This document shows positions 1-12,103 of a DNA stretch of 64,000 nucleotides, one piece after another. The DNA is from Flectonema sp. DT1601. Lineage: Eukaryota > Euglenozoa > Diplonemea > Diplonemida > Diplonemidae. Below the pieces are notes generated by a model. It was not told where the DNA came from and did not search any database. It worked only from the letters and a program-made list of their open reading frames with translations. Numbering within the stretch: position 1 is the stretch's first letter; the number at the start of each line of letters is the position of its first letter. The position numbers were made by a program, and so were the translations under genes. The stretch spans positions 657,883-721,882 of the forward strand of contig OZ025846.1 in the NCBI GenBank assembly GCA_964019425.1, written 5' to 3'.

Positions 1-431
1 CAGCAATTTTGCTTTGTTTTAGTTTTCCTACTTACGTACTTATTTGGCACCTCTTTCCTGAGTGTGTCGGTTCTTTTCTTTGTGATTTTCCTAGAACAGA
101 CTGGTTGAGGCACTAATACGAAATGGGTTTCCGAATTTATGTTGTACTTGTGCGCGGAGGTATCGGACACAAAAACGGTTTTCCAAAAAAAAAAAAAAAA
201 TTGATTTGATTTTTCACCAGTTTTTTGTTACAAACACTCACGTGAGAACACATTGCGTTGTGTTTAAAAATTAATATGTAAAAAGTGACGATAAATTCAT
301 TTTTGCTTTTTACCTATAATAAATCACTATATTATCGTTTCCCCTCTACTTAAGGTTAGTATCCCCGGAGCTTTGACCGACCACGCGTGGGTCTTGTAGG
401 ACTCGTCTTACGGTATGAGTAAAATTAGAGG

Positions 432-466
<35 letters not shown>

Positions 467-2006
467 CGCTTGTTTCTTTCCCCTTCGCTCTTTTTACTTC
501 AACAATTCTCGTCAATAAAAAAATAAGTAAAAGGGAAAAAAAAAAAAAAAAAAAAGTCCAAATCGGAAAATAAAAAGAACGAGGAATATGTCCTTTACAA
601 GCAATCAAGTAACCTCTAAGTAAAGGTGTTTTTGAAAAAAAGAAAAAAATAGTAAAGCAGCCAACCGCACACATTAAGTTCCTATTTTCTGAAGTTGGTT
701 AGGCCATGCTTTCACACCGTATCGCGTATCGAGCAAGCTTTTACACTTATGCTCTACGTGAGATTTCTGTTCTCATTGAGCTTGCCTTAGTGTGCTAATG
801 TGTAGCGTTATTAAAAAAAAATGGTTTAGCATTACCGTTCAAAGTCCGTTTTTGCGCACAAACAAAACATCATTAGCAGTTCATCAACAAGGCAAACAAG
901 ACGTAGCTGCTTCGATCTGTTTTCTCTGCAAACCCCAAAAAAAAAGAAGGAAAGTGCAGTTCATTCGTTTTATAGTCACTTGATGCATTTCAAGTATAAA
1001 TCATAGAATCGTGAAAACAACAACTTGCTTCCCAACTGATGGTTATCTTATACTCTCCTCTATACCCGAACATTCACAACAACAATGGCCTTCAGTAGGC
1101 CCTGGCAGTGAGAAAGAATGATCTCTGAGGAACGGAATGAACTGTTCTTCCACTTTTTAACAAAAATGTTGATCTTTTTTACGAGTCGCTTTAGAAGTTG
1201 GTGACGAAGATCATCTGACGCCACAGGCGACAAAAATTGGTCGCTGTTTTTTTTTCTTCCCTTTTTTTTTTTTTTTTTCTTGGTTTAATAAAATAACGTA
1301 AAGATAGAACTAGTGTTGTTGTTCCTTTCAACCTTTTTATACTGTAGTTGAATATTGTTTCAGACCTTGTGGGGATATCCATAACTGTGCAACACTCATC
1401 TGCATGTAAGCCGTTTTTCTTTGGAATTGATTGCAATGGACCTGTTCTGTGTCTGCGGGTGTGCAGAGTAGACTAGAGTAAGGCAGCACCCTGAGATCTG
1501 ATTATTTGTTTTATTTTGAAGTTGTTCGTACGGAAGGAGCTGATGTTCAAACTGTTGATTTGTATTTGAGTAACTTCAATATAGTCTTTTAAATCATTTT
1601 TTTTTTTTACCAACACATCTGTTGTCCTGTTTTTGATACGGTGGCAACCTTAACAATCAATATTCTTCTGTTGTTGTTTTTTTTTTATTATTAATTTGAG
1701 CTTCTTTTCTTGGTCTGTTTTTTTAGTTATTTTCCCCCATTCACTCTCCCGCATAAGTTATTTCATTGCATAAGTCGTACGTTAGACTGTCACCACTTCC
1801 ATTCCCTGATCTCATTACTGAAGAGTTGTATTATATTTGTGTTTAATCATTTCTATATTACGGCAGGTCATCTTAAATGTGTTTACTGTTGTGTTGTTCT
1901 AAAGTTTGTTTCTGATGTTACACAGATAAAAACTATTTTCCCAACAGGAGGGCATTGGTTCGCAGCCGACTGACGAAGGCCCTCCCCCACCCCCATCCCC
2001 CCTGAG
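1..2006. other. gene-free left flank
   Basis: AT-rich sequence with many A and T runs (for example near 186-200, 436-462 and 1260-1280). Open frames here are short and of low complexity, built largely from poly-Lys or poly-Phe translated from A/T tracts. I see no RNA gene or mobile element. The last 60 bases hold the likely leader-addition site of the next gene. Confidence 0.5.
1931..1947 (+). promoter_or_regulatory. putative spliced-leader acceptor before the LRR-phosphatase
   Basis: A pyrimidine-rich stretch ends in CCAACAG, with AG at 1946-1947, 59 bases before the ATG at 2007. Another AG lies at 1924-1925. Trans-splicing is inferred from the repeated pattern upstream of most genes in the window. 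A 5'UTR intron acceptor would look the same. Confidence 0.35.
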
Positions 2007-4244
2007 ATGAGTGAAGTAAAGTCAAGGCCGAAGCCGCTGGTGGATCCGACGAAGTCGGCTACTAAGAAGCCTGGACCAAAAAGAGTTGTGTCGCCAACGA
2101 AGGGCAAGGCGAAGTCGCCGAAAACTGCGAGCGCTGCAAGTCCGAAAATATTATCACCGAAGGTCAGAGGTTCTCCAAAGTTGAGAAAAGCAGCGGCGGG
2201 TTCAAAAATCGGACCAACCTCAACATTCGGCAGCCCGCCAACGAGTTCGATCTCCTCATCGCGTATTCGAGTCAAGCCGGCACCTAAGAGGTCACCAGTT
2301 GTCTCAACAAGAGGTGCATTGTCGAGAAATGTACCCAACAGTGTAAAGTCCGCAGCGTCGCCAGTCTCTTCACCTCCGACTATGAAGGTCTCAAATATTG
2401 AATCGATGGGAAAACTGAAATTATCTGTTTCACCAAAGTCTTCCCCTTCCCCTGTTAGTGATATCAAAGTTATGCATCTCGACGATGTACGTTCTGTAGA
2501 GGTAGCCTACGATGATAAACTTAAAAAAATAAATTCTCAATCATCGCACTACTCTCCTGATTCAGAAGATCCATTATCACCTCCTTCAGGTATAATGGGA
2601 TCTCCTGGAGCAACGCAGAAGAAGAGATCTCTCGCATTACTGCGTCAGGAGTTTAATTCAACAACAGACTCACTAGCGTCGACTTTAACCAGAAGAAAGA
2701 CTCTTGGAGGAGGAGAGATAGTTCAAGCTTTCACTGCGACAACTGTTTGTTCTGATGATGCATTTGGTAGTGTAAGACTATCATGTCATGCTAGTGAAGC
2801 AAGTGAAGAACATATTGAACACAAAGACCCAACACTTGGATACGATGATATTCCTAATTGTGGATCATCAGATGTTTCTGGTGATCATTCTGAGATATCT
2901 GACTTTGAAACAACAATTACTAAACCTGTGAAGAAAGTACTAATGCAAGCCCCTACTCAAACAGAAGATGATGCTGATGATTATATTCAATCTTGTCTTG
3001 ACGTGAAGGGAACTGATCTCGACCTATCGAGACTCAACCTTTCTCGAATTCCTCCACAAATTATAAATTGCACGATGCTGACAAAACTCTGCTTAGAAGA
3101 GAATTCACTCGAAGTGTTACCCGAGTCTCTGGGGTTGTTAGTTAACTTAACTCACTTCACTGCAGGTAATAATCATTTGAGAGAACTACCAGCAGAACTC
3201 AGTAATTGTAAAGAACTTATTGAACTGAAAGTTGATCAGAACGAATTAGTTGAGCTACCTGAATGTTTTTCAAAGTTGACTAAATTACAGAAAGTAGTCC
3301 TTGACTGGAATGACATTACAGAGTTCCCTACTTGTTTGTTTAAAATACCTGATCTTAAACAAGTTTATTTAACTGAAAACCCTCAAATTGAAACATTCGC
3401 AGGAAACGACTGGGGGAACTTTAGCAGCCTCGATCTCCACTGCGACAACAATCCAGCTCTTGTTAAAGAAGCACAGCACTTACCACACACGATAACTTTA
3501 CATTGGCATTGTGTGTTCCCTGACAAGGTTGATCAGTATCTTTATTTGGGATCTTTGAGAAGTGCTCAAGAGATTAGAATTTATAAATGTCTTGGTATCA
3601 CACGTGTGGCTACTATTGGTAGAGAACTTCAAATAAAACTAGACGAAGGGATGGAACAATATCAGGTCAACGTTGATGATTTAGCCGACACCGACCTCTC
3701 AAAATTATTTGATGAAGTTCACGAATTCATTCAGCGGGCTATCGCTGATAAGACTGGTATTCTTGTTCATTGTTTTAAGGGACAGAGTCGTTCTGCTACG
3801 ATGGTTATTTCATATTTGATGAAAACCCGCACCATGAGTAGAGATATTGCCTACCGATACGTTGCGTATGTCATGATTGTTTTATTTTAACTTCATCACT
3901 AAATTAGTTCTAGTGGTCAATTTTTTTTTTGTACCTACAAACCAATTGTTCGGTAGAAAGAGAATTGTGGCAGCGTAACTACCTATTCCTTTATTAGGAT
4001 TTTCTACCGGTTGCGCACAAACAAAATAAAAGTGTGAGTTAGTAAGTAAAAAGTGAAGTTTGCCGATTCTTTTTTTTTCTTTTTTTTTTTTTTCATTTCT
4101 CTCTACATATAAACGCAAAACAGAGATCGACGTCCAATGATTAACCCGAATCCTGGTTTCATGGAGCTGTTGGCAAAATACGATACACAACTACAAGCCT
4201 TACGTGCGAAGGAAGGGATAAAAGAATCCTCAAATGAGAACTAA
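2007..4244 (+). CDS. leucine-rich-repeat dual-specificity phosphatase (2 exons)
   Basis: Two exons, 2007-3865 and 4124-4244, encode 659 residues. Residues 1-330 are a Ser/Pro/Lys-rich, probably disordered tail. About 333-490 is a leucine-rich repeat array. About 500-650 is a dual-specificity phosphatase domain with signature HCFKGQSRS (nucleophile Cys589, Arg of the P-loop six residues on) and general-acid candidates Asp557/558. The domain would remove phosphate from Ser/Thr and Tyr of protein substrates, with the LRR as a likely docking surface. Without splicing the frame runs into an AT-rich tail. The GTATGT donor at 3866 and the AAAACAG acceptor ending at 4123 restore the conserved DSP end (RRPMINPNPGF). 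LRR-DSP fusions are known in kinetoplastids. The 258-base intron is unusually long because it carries a dispersed repeat. Substrate unknown. Confidence 0.85.
3921..4070 (-). repeat. dispersed SINE-like repeat, copy 1 (inside an intron)
   Basis: About 150 bases, closely similar to 20892-21047. Shared blocks include GTACCTACAAACC, AGAGAATTGTGGCAGCGTAA and CTATTCCTTTATTAGGATTT. Read on the - strand it ends in a poly(A) tract, as a retroposed SINE would. I found no clear pol III A box, so the SINE label is tentative. It accounts for most of the phosphatase intron. Confidence 0.6.
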
Positions 4245-4989
4245 ACCCGCACTGTACCCGATCGCTTTCATGTGGAGGATTCCTGCATTGCTCGTTAGGG
4301 GAACTTACTTCACATCACCTGCAGTGGTGACGAACTCGCACCACTTTAGATACTTCAGACTGTTTCCTATCAAAGGTGAGAATGAATTCCGACTTAGAAG
4401 TAATCCTCCGTTGATGACAATCAAAGAGAGCAAGTGACGAGTCGTTGTTGGTAGAAACGTCTTTCGAGTGGGATCTCTCACTGTTTAGAAGTACACAGAA
4501 GTGCGTATTTCATATCCAGACAGTCGTCTTTGGGACTCTGAGAGCATGTCCCCTGTTGGGGATTCCTGTCATTGTGTTTCCTATTTCAAAGCTGATGGTA
4601 AGTTTTTTTTTTCTATTTATTCTCCCTAAAAAAAACTTTCCTTCGAAGGAGGTTGACGGAGACTTTTTTTTTTTTTTTTTTTTTCGTTATTTTCTTTTAT
4701 GACTTTTTTCAGTCTAATATTTGTACAAGCAATTGGTTATCAGTTTTATTAGCACGTTGGGTGGACTTCCTAATTCTCTTCAACAAAAAAAAAAAAAAAA
4801 AAAAAAAAGAAAAGAAAGAAAGAAAAAAAGCACCCTCTTCTCCCCAATTACGATCTTTTTTCTGTTCAAATCCCGTTCCCTGTTTTAAGCATTTGAAATA
4901 TATGTTTAAATTTCGAGTTGTTTTTTTTTTTTTATTTTTATTTTTTTATTTCATTTTTTTATTCTTCTCTTATATTGTATTGTTTGATG

Positions 4990-5026
4990 AGACCGTGAGC
5001 GCTGCCTGTTGGAAGACAGGCGGTCT
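4990..5026 (+). other. bulged stem-loop
   Basis: AGACC (4990-4994) and GCCTGT (5004-5009) pair with the continuous arm ACAGGCGGTCT (5016-5026), giving an 11-bp helix with one 9-base bulge and a 6-base loop in an otherwise A/T-rich spacer. It could be part of a small RNA, or chance. Confidence 0.25.
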
Positions 5027-7238
5027 GAAGGTTGGAATTATTCTCGCGTTGAACTTGCATCCTCACACTCCGCAACTAAGCCTTGAGAAAAGACTAAAGG
5101 AGAAACATGATTGTACACATGAAGAGATAACAAAAAAAAAGAATTTATTTCGGAGGGGGGAAAATGAGGACCAAACTGTGAAGACCAAACTGTTAAGACA
5201 ATAAAAAAATAAAAAAATAATAAACTACTACTAGTAGTTTATGTAATTTAGGGTGAATTTTCTTCCTTTTATTTTTGTTTTTTTATCGTCGCCAATGCTC
5301 AGGATATAGGTTCTCAAAAAACGGTACATGGGTCAATAAGAGTGACAATAAGAAAATGAATCAAAAAATTAGAAAAGGAAACCCACGTTGAATACACAGA
5401 AGAGTTGAGAAAAAAAAAAAAAAAAAAAAAAAGATTAATTTAATCTCGCTGTCTTCTCCAGTTAGGTTTCTTTTTTTTTTTTTTTTTTTATATTCCTCTT
5501 TTCTTTTTGAGGAACTCAAAAAAATAAGATCTTTTTCTGAGACGAATGGATCACTTCAATCAAAAGTAGTTTAAGTCCTGCTTTCTTGTACTACTTCACT
5601 TGTTATCTTCTCATTGATATGTAAATCAAAATCACGACTTGTTAGTCTGCAGCAGACAAGCAGTTTTCACGTGTCATTATTATAAATATTTCTGCTTCTC
5701 TTGTGAACTTGTTGTGGATGTTGTTGATATAAAAATCCTTATTTCTTTTTTTTGTAGAAAAAAGAAATAAGGAATGATGGTACTACCTCGCTGAGTTATG
5801 AAAAAAGAATAACAAAAAATTATTTGGGGAGAGGGAAGAAGCGTCTTCTGAAGAGAGGAAGTTTAATACCCGATCTGTGCGAGATATTTGGAAAAAAAAA
5901 AAAAACGGTATTTTTCAGGGAGAAAGGGAAAAAAAAGAAGAAAAAAAACCTAAAGAAATGAATATAAATAGAAAAGAAAAATACAACAATAAAAAAAAAA
6001 AAGATAGTTATCTTGCCAGTAAGTCTGCGCTCCTACAATCTCTCAGTTATTACACGTGCTTGCGGGTGCAGACTAGCATAGCACTCCCCACCCCCTTATC
6101 ACTGACACCCAGCATCTGATTAAACAAAGTAATGATTATTATTCTATAGGATTATTTGGTTATCTTGTTTTGATTATAACTGTTCCCATTATCTGCTTTT
6201 TAGACAACATTTTTGTTACGAAAGGTCTATATACTTTTTGAGAACACCAACTCAACTCAGTAATACGTAGAATTCTCTTATAGTGTTATAGTAATTTAAA
6301 AAAACGCGATCCCTTTTTTTTTTTTTCTTTATCCTATGAAACTGAGTGAAGAAATCGCATGGAAAAAATTGGCATTTTTACACAAACCTGAGGGGTTAGC
6401 ATTATCAAAGTATGACTTGTTTACTAATTGATGTGTTGTGTTGATGAAATCAAATAACTAATAAAAACAACTGTCTCTGTAATGACAGTTGTTTCTTGCT
6501 TGCGGGAATATTTTATATAGATGCTGAACAATGAACTCGTACGAGTTGAAAGGGGGAAAAAAAAAAACTTATATAATAAGAACGAGTCCGGCCAATTATT
6601 CCTTTCTCTCTTTTATTTTTTGTAACATTCTATTGGTGTCTAATTCCCTCTCGGGTACAATTGACAATATGGACTTTCGGGAGTTAGTTTACGTTCTTGT
6701 TCTTGATAGGGAGCCGACGAGAGATCAGAGCAAAGTTTTGTAATTCATCTCGTTGAGCAATTTACTTGCGCCCACAAGTCAGACGTTTTGCTTTGTTTTG
6801 CGTACGACGTTCGGCAAGTGCGTAACCTTGTAGTTCGGTAACAGAAACTAAATAAGAAATAGTTGTATATCCTCATCCTCAACGAGTGAAACCCTCAGGT
6901 GCGGTAGTGTTGTCCATCTCTTTTGTTTTCTTCGATGCGAATGAAGGGAGGACAGTCAGAAAGCGGGAGAGGGGGGGAAAAAATTAAATAAAATAAAAGT
7001 AGGAAGCAACAAACAAGAAGGGGGGGGGGAAAAAATAATAAAAAAATAAAACGAGGAGAGGAAATTGAAGAAATGAAAATTCAAAAGCACATCCACACTC
7101 CCCAACCCCTTCGCAAAAAAGACAATAAGAAGATATGTGTGAGGCAGCTGCCCTGTTTTAGTTATCTCTAATGGTTCACTCTTATTATAATTGTTTTCAA
7201 CCAGAAATATAAGCAGCCTTCGTAAGACAAGAATCGCT

Positions 7239-7272
7239 TCACTTTGTCTCTATTGTTTATTTATATTCCTAG
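7239..7272 (+). promoter_or_regulatory. putative spliced-leader acceptor before the U1A/U2B''-like gene
   Basis: A 30-base T/C-rich tract ends in CCTAG at 7272, 24 bases before the ATG. It is one of the clearest examples of the pyrimidine-tract-AG pattern in the window. Confidence 0.45.
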
Positions 7273-7296
7273 GATCAATAGGGACAAGTCGGGAAC

Positions 7297-8063
7297 ATGA
7301 CTGATGAAGAGCCAACGATAAAAGAAGAAGTTAAAACCGAAGTAAAAGAAGAAGAGAACGTTAAAACTGAAGTTGTGGAATATCCACCAAACCCAACATT
7401 GTACATTCGCCATTTAAGTGAGAAAGTTGGGAAAGAGGAATTGAAGAAGAGTTTGTGGCAGATGTTTAATCAGTTCGGTGAGATAATTGACATCTACTGC
7501 AGACCTAAAGTACTGAAGTGTAAAGGACAGGCTTGGGTTTGCTTCCGCGATGTAACTTCCTCAAAGGCTGCACTTGGAGCTATGCAGGGGTATGTTTATG
7601 TTTCTTGATTTTGTTATATAAATTACAATAGCAAACAGTGTACCTTTCGTAGTTCAGATTAGAAACAAAACCAAACAGGTGGTCGTTTTACAACCAGAAG
7701 ATGGAAATCTCTTACGCGAAGGCCCGCAGTGATGCTGTTGCTAAGTTAGAGGGAACATTTGTAGAGAGAAAGGTCAAAAGTAAGCGAAAGTCTGACGGTG
7801 GACCTGTAAAACGAGTAAAAGAAGATCGAAGACACGGAGGAGCTCCAAACAAGAAGCTACTAGTTGAGAACTGTCCTGAAGGACAAACTTTAGATAGTTA
7901 CTTTCATCACTTCCCCGGATTTAAGACCGTCAATCCTTCTGAGAAGGGAGTTGCATTTGTTGACTTTCAAGATGCGTCTTCTGCAGCACAAGCTCTTTCA
8001 GGGCTTCAGGATTTAGAGATAGGAGGCAAGCGACTGAAAATTAGTTTCGCCACAATGGGATAG
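7297..8063 (+). CDS. U1A/U2B''/SNF-type spliceosomal RNA-binding protein (2 exons)
   Basis: Exons 7297-7589 and 7679-8063 give 225 residues. A Glu/Lys-rich start is followed by RRM1 (about 27-110; RNP2 LYIRHL, RNP1 KGQAWVCF), a basic linker and RRM2 (about 150-225). The junction makes GAMQGWSFYNQKMEISYAK, the family's typical RRM1 end, and GTFVERK follows as in U1A/U2B''. Such proteins bind a stem-loop of U1 or U2 snRNA in the nucleus as part of the snRNP. The 89-base intron has a GTATGT donor and a CCAAACAG acceptor. Sequence alone does not decide between U1A and U2B''; a single SNF-like protein may serve both. Confidence 0.9.
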
Positions 8064-8767
8064 CTAGTTCAGCCACACCCTTGGACCGCATCATATGCCC
8101 GGCAGTTGATTAGAAGACAGAGAGCCTTTCTCTGACTGTTCTTCTAAAGTCAGACTTCTTAGTAAGAAGCTACAGCTATCGGGGCTGTAACAACTCAATG
8201 TTGAAAATTACATCTTTCAGCCTCTTCAAGAATAGTGAGTTGCCGTCTATTTGCTGCTATATGTGCAGTAAGAGAAGGCTCCCAACGATAAGGAAAAGTG
8301 TTTTTAAGTAATCCTTCGCGCCTTAAGCCGCCATCGAAATTCGAGTGACATTCGAGTAGTCGTTTTCGAAATATTAATTTCATTATTTCAGTTGTTTGAA
8401 TAGGTACAAAAAGACATAATAATTACTTCTGAAGAAATGATTAGATCAGGTGATGTGTTCTCATGTTTAGTAACCAATAAGTCTTTACAGATCTCACAAC
8501 CATAAAATGATGAGTACTACTTACTGGTATGTCTACCCCATCAACTGGTAGTGAAAGAGGAGGATGACTGTTAAAACCAAAGTATTAACGATTTAGACAC
8601 AAAGAGAGTTCCAATTATTTGAGTTTCATTCACATTATTACATAAAGTACAGATACACCTTACACTGCAGTGAATTTGAATCTTGCTTTTCTATTTGAAA
8701 TGAAAAGACTGCTGGTGATATTCCTTTTTAAAGTTATTATTTTTATCAGCTGGTATAAACATAAGCT
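8064..8767. other. intergenic, with leader acceptor at its end
   Basis: No gene seen on either strand. The only feature is the pyrimidine-rich tract at 8721-8747 followed by AG (8748-8749), 18 bases upstream of the next ATG, a likely trans-splice site. Confidence 0.45.
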
Positions 8768-9475
8768 ATGCAGGCAACTCTTATAGGTTGCGTTTTCGCT
8801 GCTTTGGGAGGGTTTTGGTTTTCGAGGAGATGCAGGCAAGTTCGAGACAAAATAAAATTAGAGAAATTAGGGATTCGAGTAGTCTGCATCAGCGACACTC
8901 ATGGAAAGCATCGCAACGTTAAAGTACCAGATGGAGATGTGTTGATTCACGGAGGTGACTTCACTCATTTTGGTAAAATCGAAGACGCAGTAGATATGAA
9001 CGATTGGTTAGGAGAACTTCCACATCCTTACAAGATTGTAGTAGACGGAAATCATGAAGCTAACGCGAGTTGGAAAAAGAAAACTCCGAGTATCTTGTCG
9101 AATGCAACTTTTCTTAGAAATGGAGTGACTCAACTAAACCTCGTCAAGGAAGGTAAGACACGTTCTATAAAAATCTACGGCTCAGGGTTTAACTGGCCCA
9201 TCTCTGCAGGTAGCGTCTCTCCTTTTTCTTACATTCCTTTTGATACAAATGTTTTAGTTAATCATGTTCCAGCTAAGGGACACTGTGATGGTGGTGGTGG
9301 TTGTGATATGTTTCTTGAGGCAGTAAAGAAAACTGTCGGAGCAAGGTTAGTTGTCGGTGGTCACATTCATTCAGAGCATCGCCAGATGACTTCACAAGGA
9401 GTTCATTACGTCAACGCCAGCATGTGTAAGAATGGATACTCGATAGGATGGGATCCGATTGTTATTGATCTTTAA
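8768..9475 (+). CDS. membrane-anchored calcineurin-like metallophosphoesterase
   Basis: A 235-residue, single-exon protein. Residues 3-18 form a hydrophobic anchor followed by basic residues, so the catalytic domain probably faces one side of an internal membrane. Metal-binding motifs are in the usual order: SDTHG (42-46), GGD (62-64), GNHE (94-97), a His in NHVP (about 166) and GGHIH (197-201). This matches the compact MPPED1/239AB-like branch of metallophosphoesterases, which hydrolyse phosphoesters with two metal ions. All key residues are present. Substrate not predictable. The ATG at 8768 follows the putative leader acceptor closely. Confidence 0.85.
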   Translation: MQATLIGCVFAALGGFWFSRRCRQVRDKIKLEKLGIRVVCISDTHGKHRNVKVPDGDVLIHGGDFTHFGKIEDAVDMNDWLGELPHPYKIVVDGNHEANASWKKKTPSILSNATFLRNGVTQLNLVKEGKTRSIKIYGSGFNWPISAGSVSPFSYIPFDTNVLVNHVPAKGHCDGGGGCDMFLEAVKKTVGARLVVGGHIHSEHRQMTSQGVHYVNASMCKNGYSIGWDPIVIDL

Positions 9476-9944
9476 ATGTTTATTTATTTTATTTTTTATC
9501 AGGCTGATGATAAGTGTTTCTGTTCTTGCCTGTTGTATACCAACACCACTTTTCTCTGCCTGCCCATTATTTTTAACTGTTGACAACCCATTCGTTGCAA
9601 CTCTAGTGTGGAAGCTTTTATCTGAATCGACAGTAACCTTCTATTAATTGAAGTTATGTAACAACTCTGAGTAAATGATATTAAAAAGAGTGTTCTGTGT
9701 AGTATTTCGTGTACATATCCCAATTTTGTATGTTCACTTCCCAAGCACTGAGAGAAGTACTCCTTTCTGTTACATTATTTTCGCCGTACTTCTGTTTTCA
9801 CTCCTTCAGTTTGTTTTTTACGTATACTAACTCACCAGTCACACTGTTCGTACTGCTGAATATGAGTACGACGATGGATTAGTTGCGCTCAAAATTCAAT
9901 TAGTGAAATTAATATCCCCAACCAGTTCTTATAAAAACAATAAG
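9476..9944. other. intergenic before twinfilin
   Basis: AT-rich 3' region of the phosphoesterase gene and 5' region of twinfilin. No gene seen. The nearest AG before the twinfilin ATG is at 9924-9925, after CCCCAACC, with a weak pyrimidine tract. Confidence 0.4.
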
Positions 9945-10940
9945 ATGGCTCACACAATGGAACTAGCTGTCGACTCCACATTGGAGAAGAAATGGGCAGA
10001 CGAAAAGGGAGCCTCGAATATCCGATGGCTGAAAGTTGAGATTAAAGACGAGAAGCTCACACTGATAGGAGACTCCAAAGAAGGAAGTGGCGAGGCGGCG
10101 ATGAAAGATCTGGCAGGTGGGTGTGGTGACGATCCTTTTTACGGAATCATCAGAGGAACGGATGATAACGAATGGGTTGTCGTTGCATTCATTCCTGACA
10201 CAGCAAAGGTAAAATCTAGAATGCAATACGCAAGTACTCTAAACCACTTGAAGAAGGTACTCGGAGCCTCAGTTATCGGTGACGTCCGCTGCTCAGAGAA
10301 AGATGAAATAGTCTGGTCCACTGTCGAGGAAACAGTTGCTAAGAAGAAGGGAAAGACCTGCAACCAGGACGCAATGACTGACAAGGAAAAGGAATTAGTG
10401 GCACTGAATGCTGAAGTAGCAGCAGAAATGCAAACAGCAGACAAGCACAGCGCCATTGAAAACTGCGCATTGAAATTCCCAATCACCGACGAGGCAAAGT
10501 CAGCCCTTGAGAAAGGCTCAAAGAATGAGGACGGCTACTCTGTTGTCATCCTCGACACTGAGAATGAAAAAATAACATTTAGCAGCAAGCACGACTCATT
10601 GCAATCTGCAGTTGACACCCTCGGTGATGCCTCGCGCTTTATTTGTTTGAATCACAAGAATGAGAATGATGATAACAAAAACTGTCATGTCTTCATTTAC
10701 TACGCCTCTGACAGCTGTCCATTTAAGAAGCGTCTTCAGTACGCGTCGAGTAAGTCAACTGCCGTAGAGCACGCATCGAATGCGGGATACAGCTTTGCCA
10801 AGACTCTCGAGCTTACTGAGAAAGCAGAAGTATCGGCCAAGGAAGTTAACGAGGCACTAAAGCCGTCTTCTGAAGATGATGAACCGAAGAGAATTAAACC
10901 TAAGGCACCTGGTAGAGGTGGAATGCGTATGCTCATATAG
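9945..10940 (+). CDS. TWF: twinfilin
   Basis: A 331-residue protein with two ADF-homology domains (about 1-140 and 160-300) and the basic tail IKPKAPGRGGMRMLI, matching the size and ending of twinfilins. NIRWLKVEI in the first domain and PFKKRLQYASS in the second are typical family segments. Twinfilin binds ADP-actin monomers and filament ends and regulates actin turnover; a kinetoplastid version has been linked to mitotic spindle elongation in Leishmania. The start is placed at ATG 9945 because the frame upstream of it is untranslated-looking and contains the leader acceptor. The acidic SSEDDEPK stretch before the tail is a probable linker to capping protein or lipids. Confidence 0.9.
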   Translation: MAHTMELAVDSTLEKKWADEKGASNIRWLKVEIKDEKLTLIGDSKEGSGEAAMKDLAGGCGDDPFYGIIRGTDDNEWVVVAFIPDTAKVKSRMQYASTLNHLKKVLGASVIGDVRCSEKDEIVWSTVEETVAKKKGKTCNQDAMTDKEKELVALNAEVAAEMQTADKHSAIENCALKFPITDEAKSALEKGSKNEDGYSVVILDTENEKITFSSKHDSLQSAVDTLGDASRFICLNHKNENDDNKNCHVFIYYASDSCPFKKRLQYASSKSTAVEHASNAGYSFAKTLELTEKAEVSAKEVNEALKPSSEDDEPKRIKPKAPGRGGMRMLI

Positions 10941-11444
10941 CTGTTGATTTCAACTTTTCCCTTTCATCTCGCACAGGTCAGCCAGTCTTTTTATTAAGTC
11001 AGTTGACGTCCAACCGCGTGATAGTTTTATTTTTTTGTTATATTTCTAAAGGAAAAAAAAAAAAAAGATTTTATCCCCGTCCGTCCATTTTCCCCCAACT
11101 CCCCATTTCCCTTCCATCGTGGCTTTGCTTTGCCTACTGTGAATTGATCGTTTCTCTACTGCGTAGGTGCCAATGGCCCTTGTGGAAGGATAGCGTGTAC
11201 CTATTAGCGTAGCCATGTATAAGGTTATGTGTACCTCTTTTCTGATGTATTGGTCGTCTACACAAGTTACCTATTCTACTGGGCGGTAACCGTCCCTGGT
11301 GGTGATGCGACACAAACGGAAAAGGTTTTTCTAACAAGAGGGAAAAAAAAAACAAAAAAAAAAACTAACAAACAATGATGGGTACTATTGAATGAGAGTG
11401 AACGTATTCTGAACAGCCTAGGTTAAGAGAAGAGGAAAGAAAGG

Positions 11445-11480
<36 letters not shown>

Positions 11481-11740
11481 CAAAACACGAAAAAACGGGG
11501 GAAATACAAGAGCTAGAAAGAATAGACCGTACTACTACTACGGCTCTGCCTTCAAATGTAATTCACAATATCACCAAACTAGTTTACAAATTAATTTATC
11601 AAAAGTTTAAAACCATGTTGACGTCTGGATGTGTTTGGGAGATGTGTTGTAATTTCTTACGTTTCGTTGGAATCACATCAACTTTTTATTTTATCTTATT
11701 TTATTAGTAAACAATTACACGACACACAACAAACTTAAGA
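10941..11740. other. intergenic with a 35-base poly(A) run
   Basis: Contains A runs near 11052-11065 and a pure 35-base A run at 11445-11479. No gene seen. A T-rich tract ending in TTAG (11706-11707) precedes the next start by 33 bases and is a probable leader acceptor. Confidence 0.45.
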
Positions 11741-12103
11741 ATGACTGACACTGATCACAAATTGTATTTATTTCTGGTAACACTACTCGAGTTGGGATGG
11801 CTACTTCCACAGTTGGGATGCAGGGCTGTGGCATACTGGTTGCAAGGATACTTTGCAATAAAAAGAGAAGAGAGTAGAGCACCGTTAGAGTGGTGGATGG
11901 AACCTCTGGAAACTCAGCCTCGTAAAGTTGTTGTTCGATTTGCTGATGGAACTCATCAGGGAACTCCACCAAGGATTCCACTGCGACCGAAAGAGAAAGT
12001 GTCTGATGGATGTTTCAGAACTCGCTGTTCTTCAATAGAAGCCGCACGTCTCATGACGGTTTGGCAAAATTCTGGTTTTGCCAGAGCAACTGCTGGAGGG
12101 TAG
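11741..12103 (+). CDS. small single-pass membrane protein, unknown
   Basis: A 120-residue frame beginning at an ATG 33 bases after a T-rich AG site. Residues 8-35 are hydrophobic and likely membrane-spanning; the rest is basic and polar with a Trp-rich patch (EWWMEP, 49-54) and a conserved-looking KVVVRFADGTHQG segment. Codon use and complexity resemble the neighbouring genes rather than the A/T-run spacers. I do not recognise the family. A small organelle-membrane subunit is one possibility, but nothing proves it. Confidence 0.5.
   Translation: MTDTDHKLYLFLVTLLELGWLLPQLGCRAVAYWLQGYFAIKREESRAPLEWWMEPLETQPRKVVVRFADGTHQGTPPRIPLRPKEKVSDGCFRTRCSSIEAARLMTVWQNSGFARATAGG

Larger units (their letters stand above)
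4245..7296. other. 3-kb intergenic region rich in A/T runs
   Basis: No convincing gene. Long poly(T) and poly(A) runs occur near 4663-4682, 4785-4808, 5410-5432 and 5471-5489, and G runs near 6970 and 7021. Short open frames consist of Lys/Phe-rich low-complexity peptides. A stem-loop at 4990-5026 is the only structured element I noticed. Confidence 0.5.

Noticed and set aside
4445-5204. Open frames rich in Phe and Lys
   Set aside because: They are translations of poly(T)/poly(A) runs with no domain.
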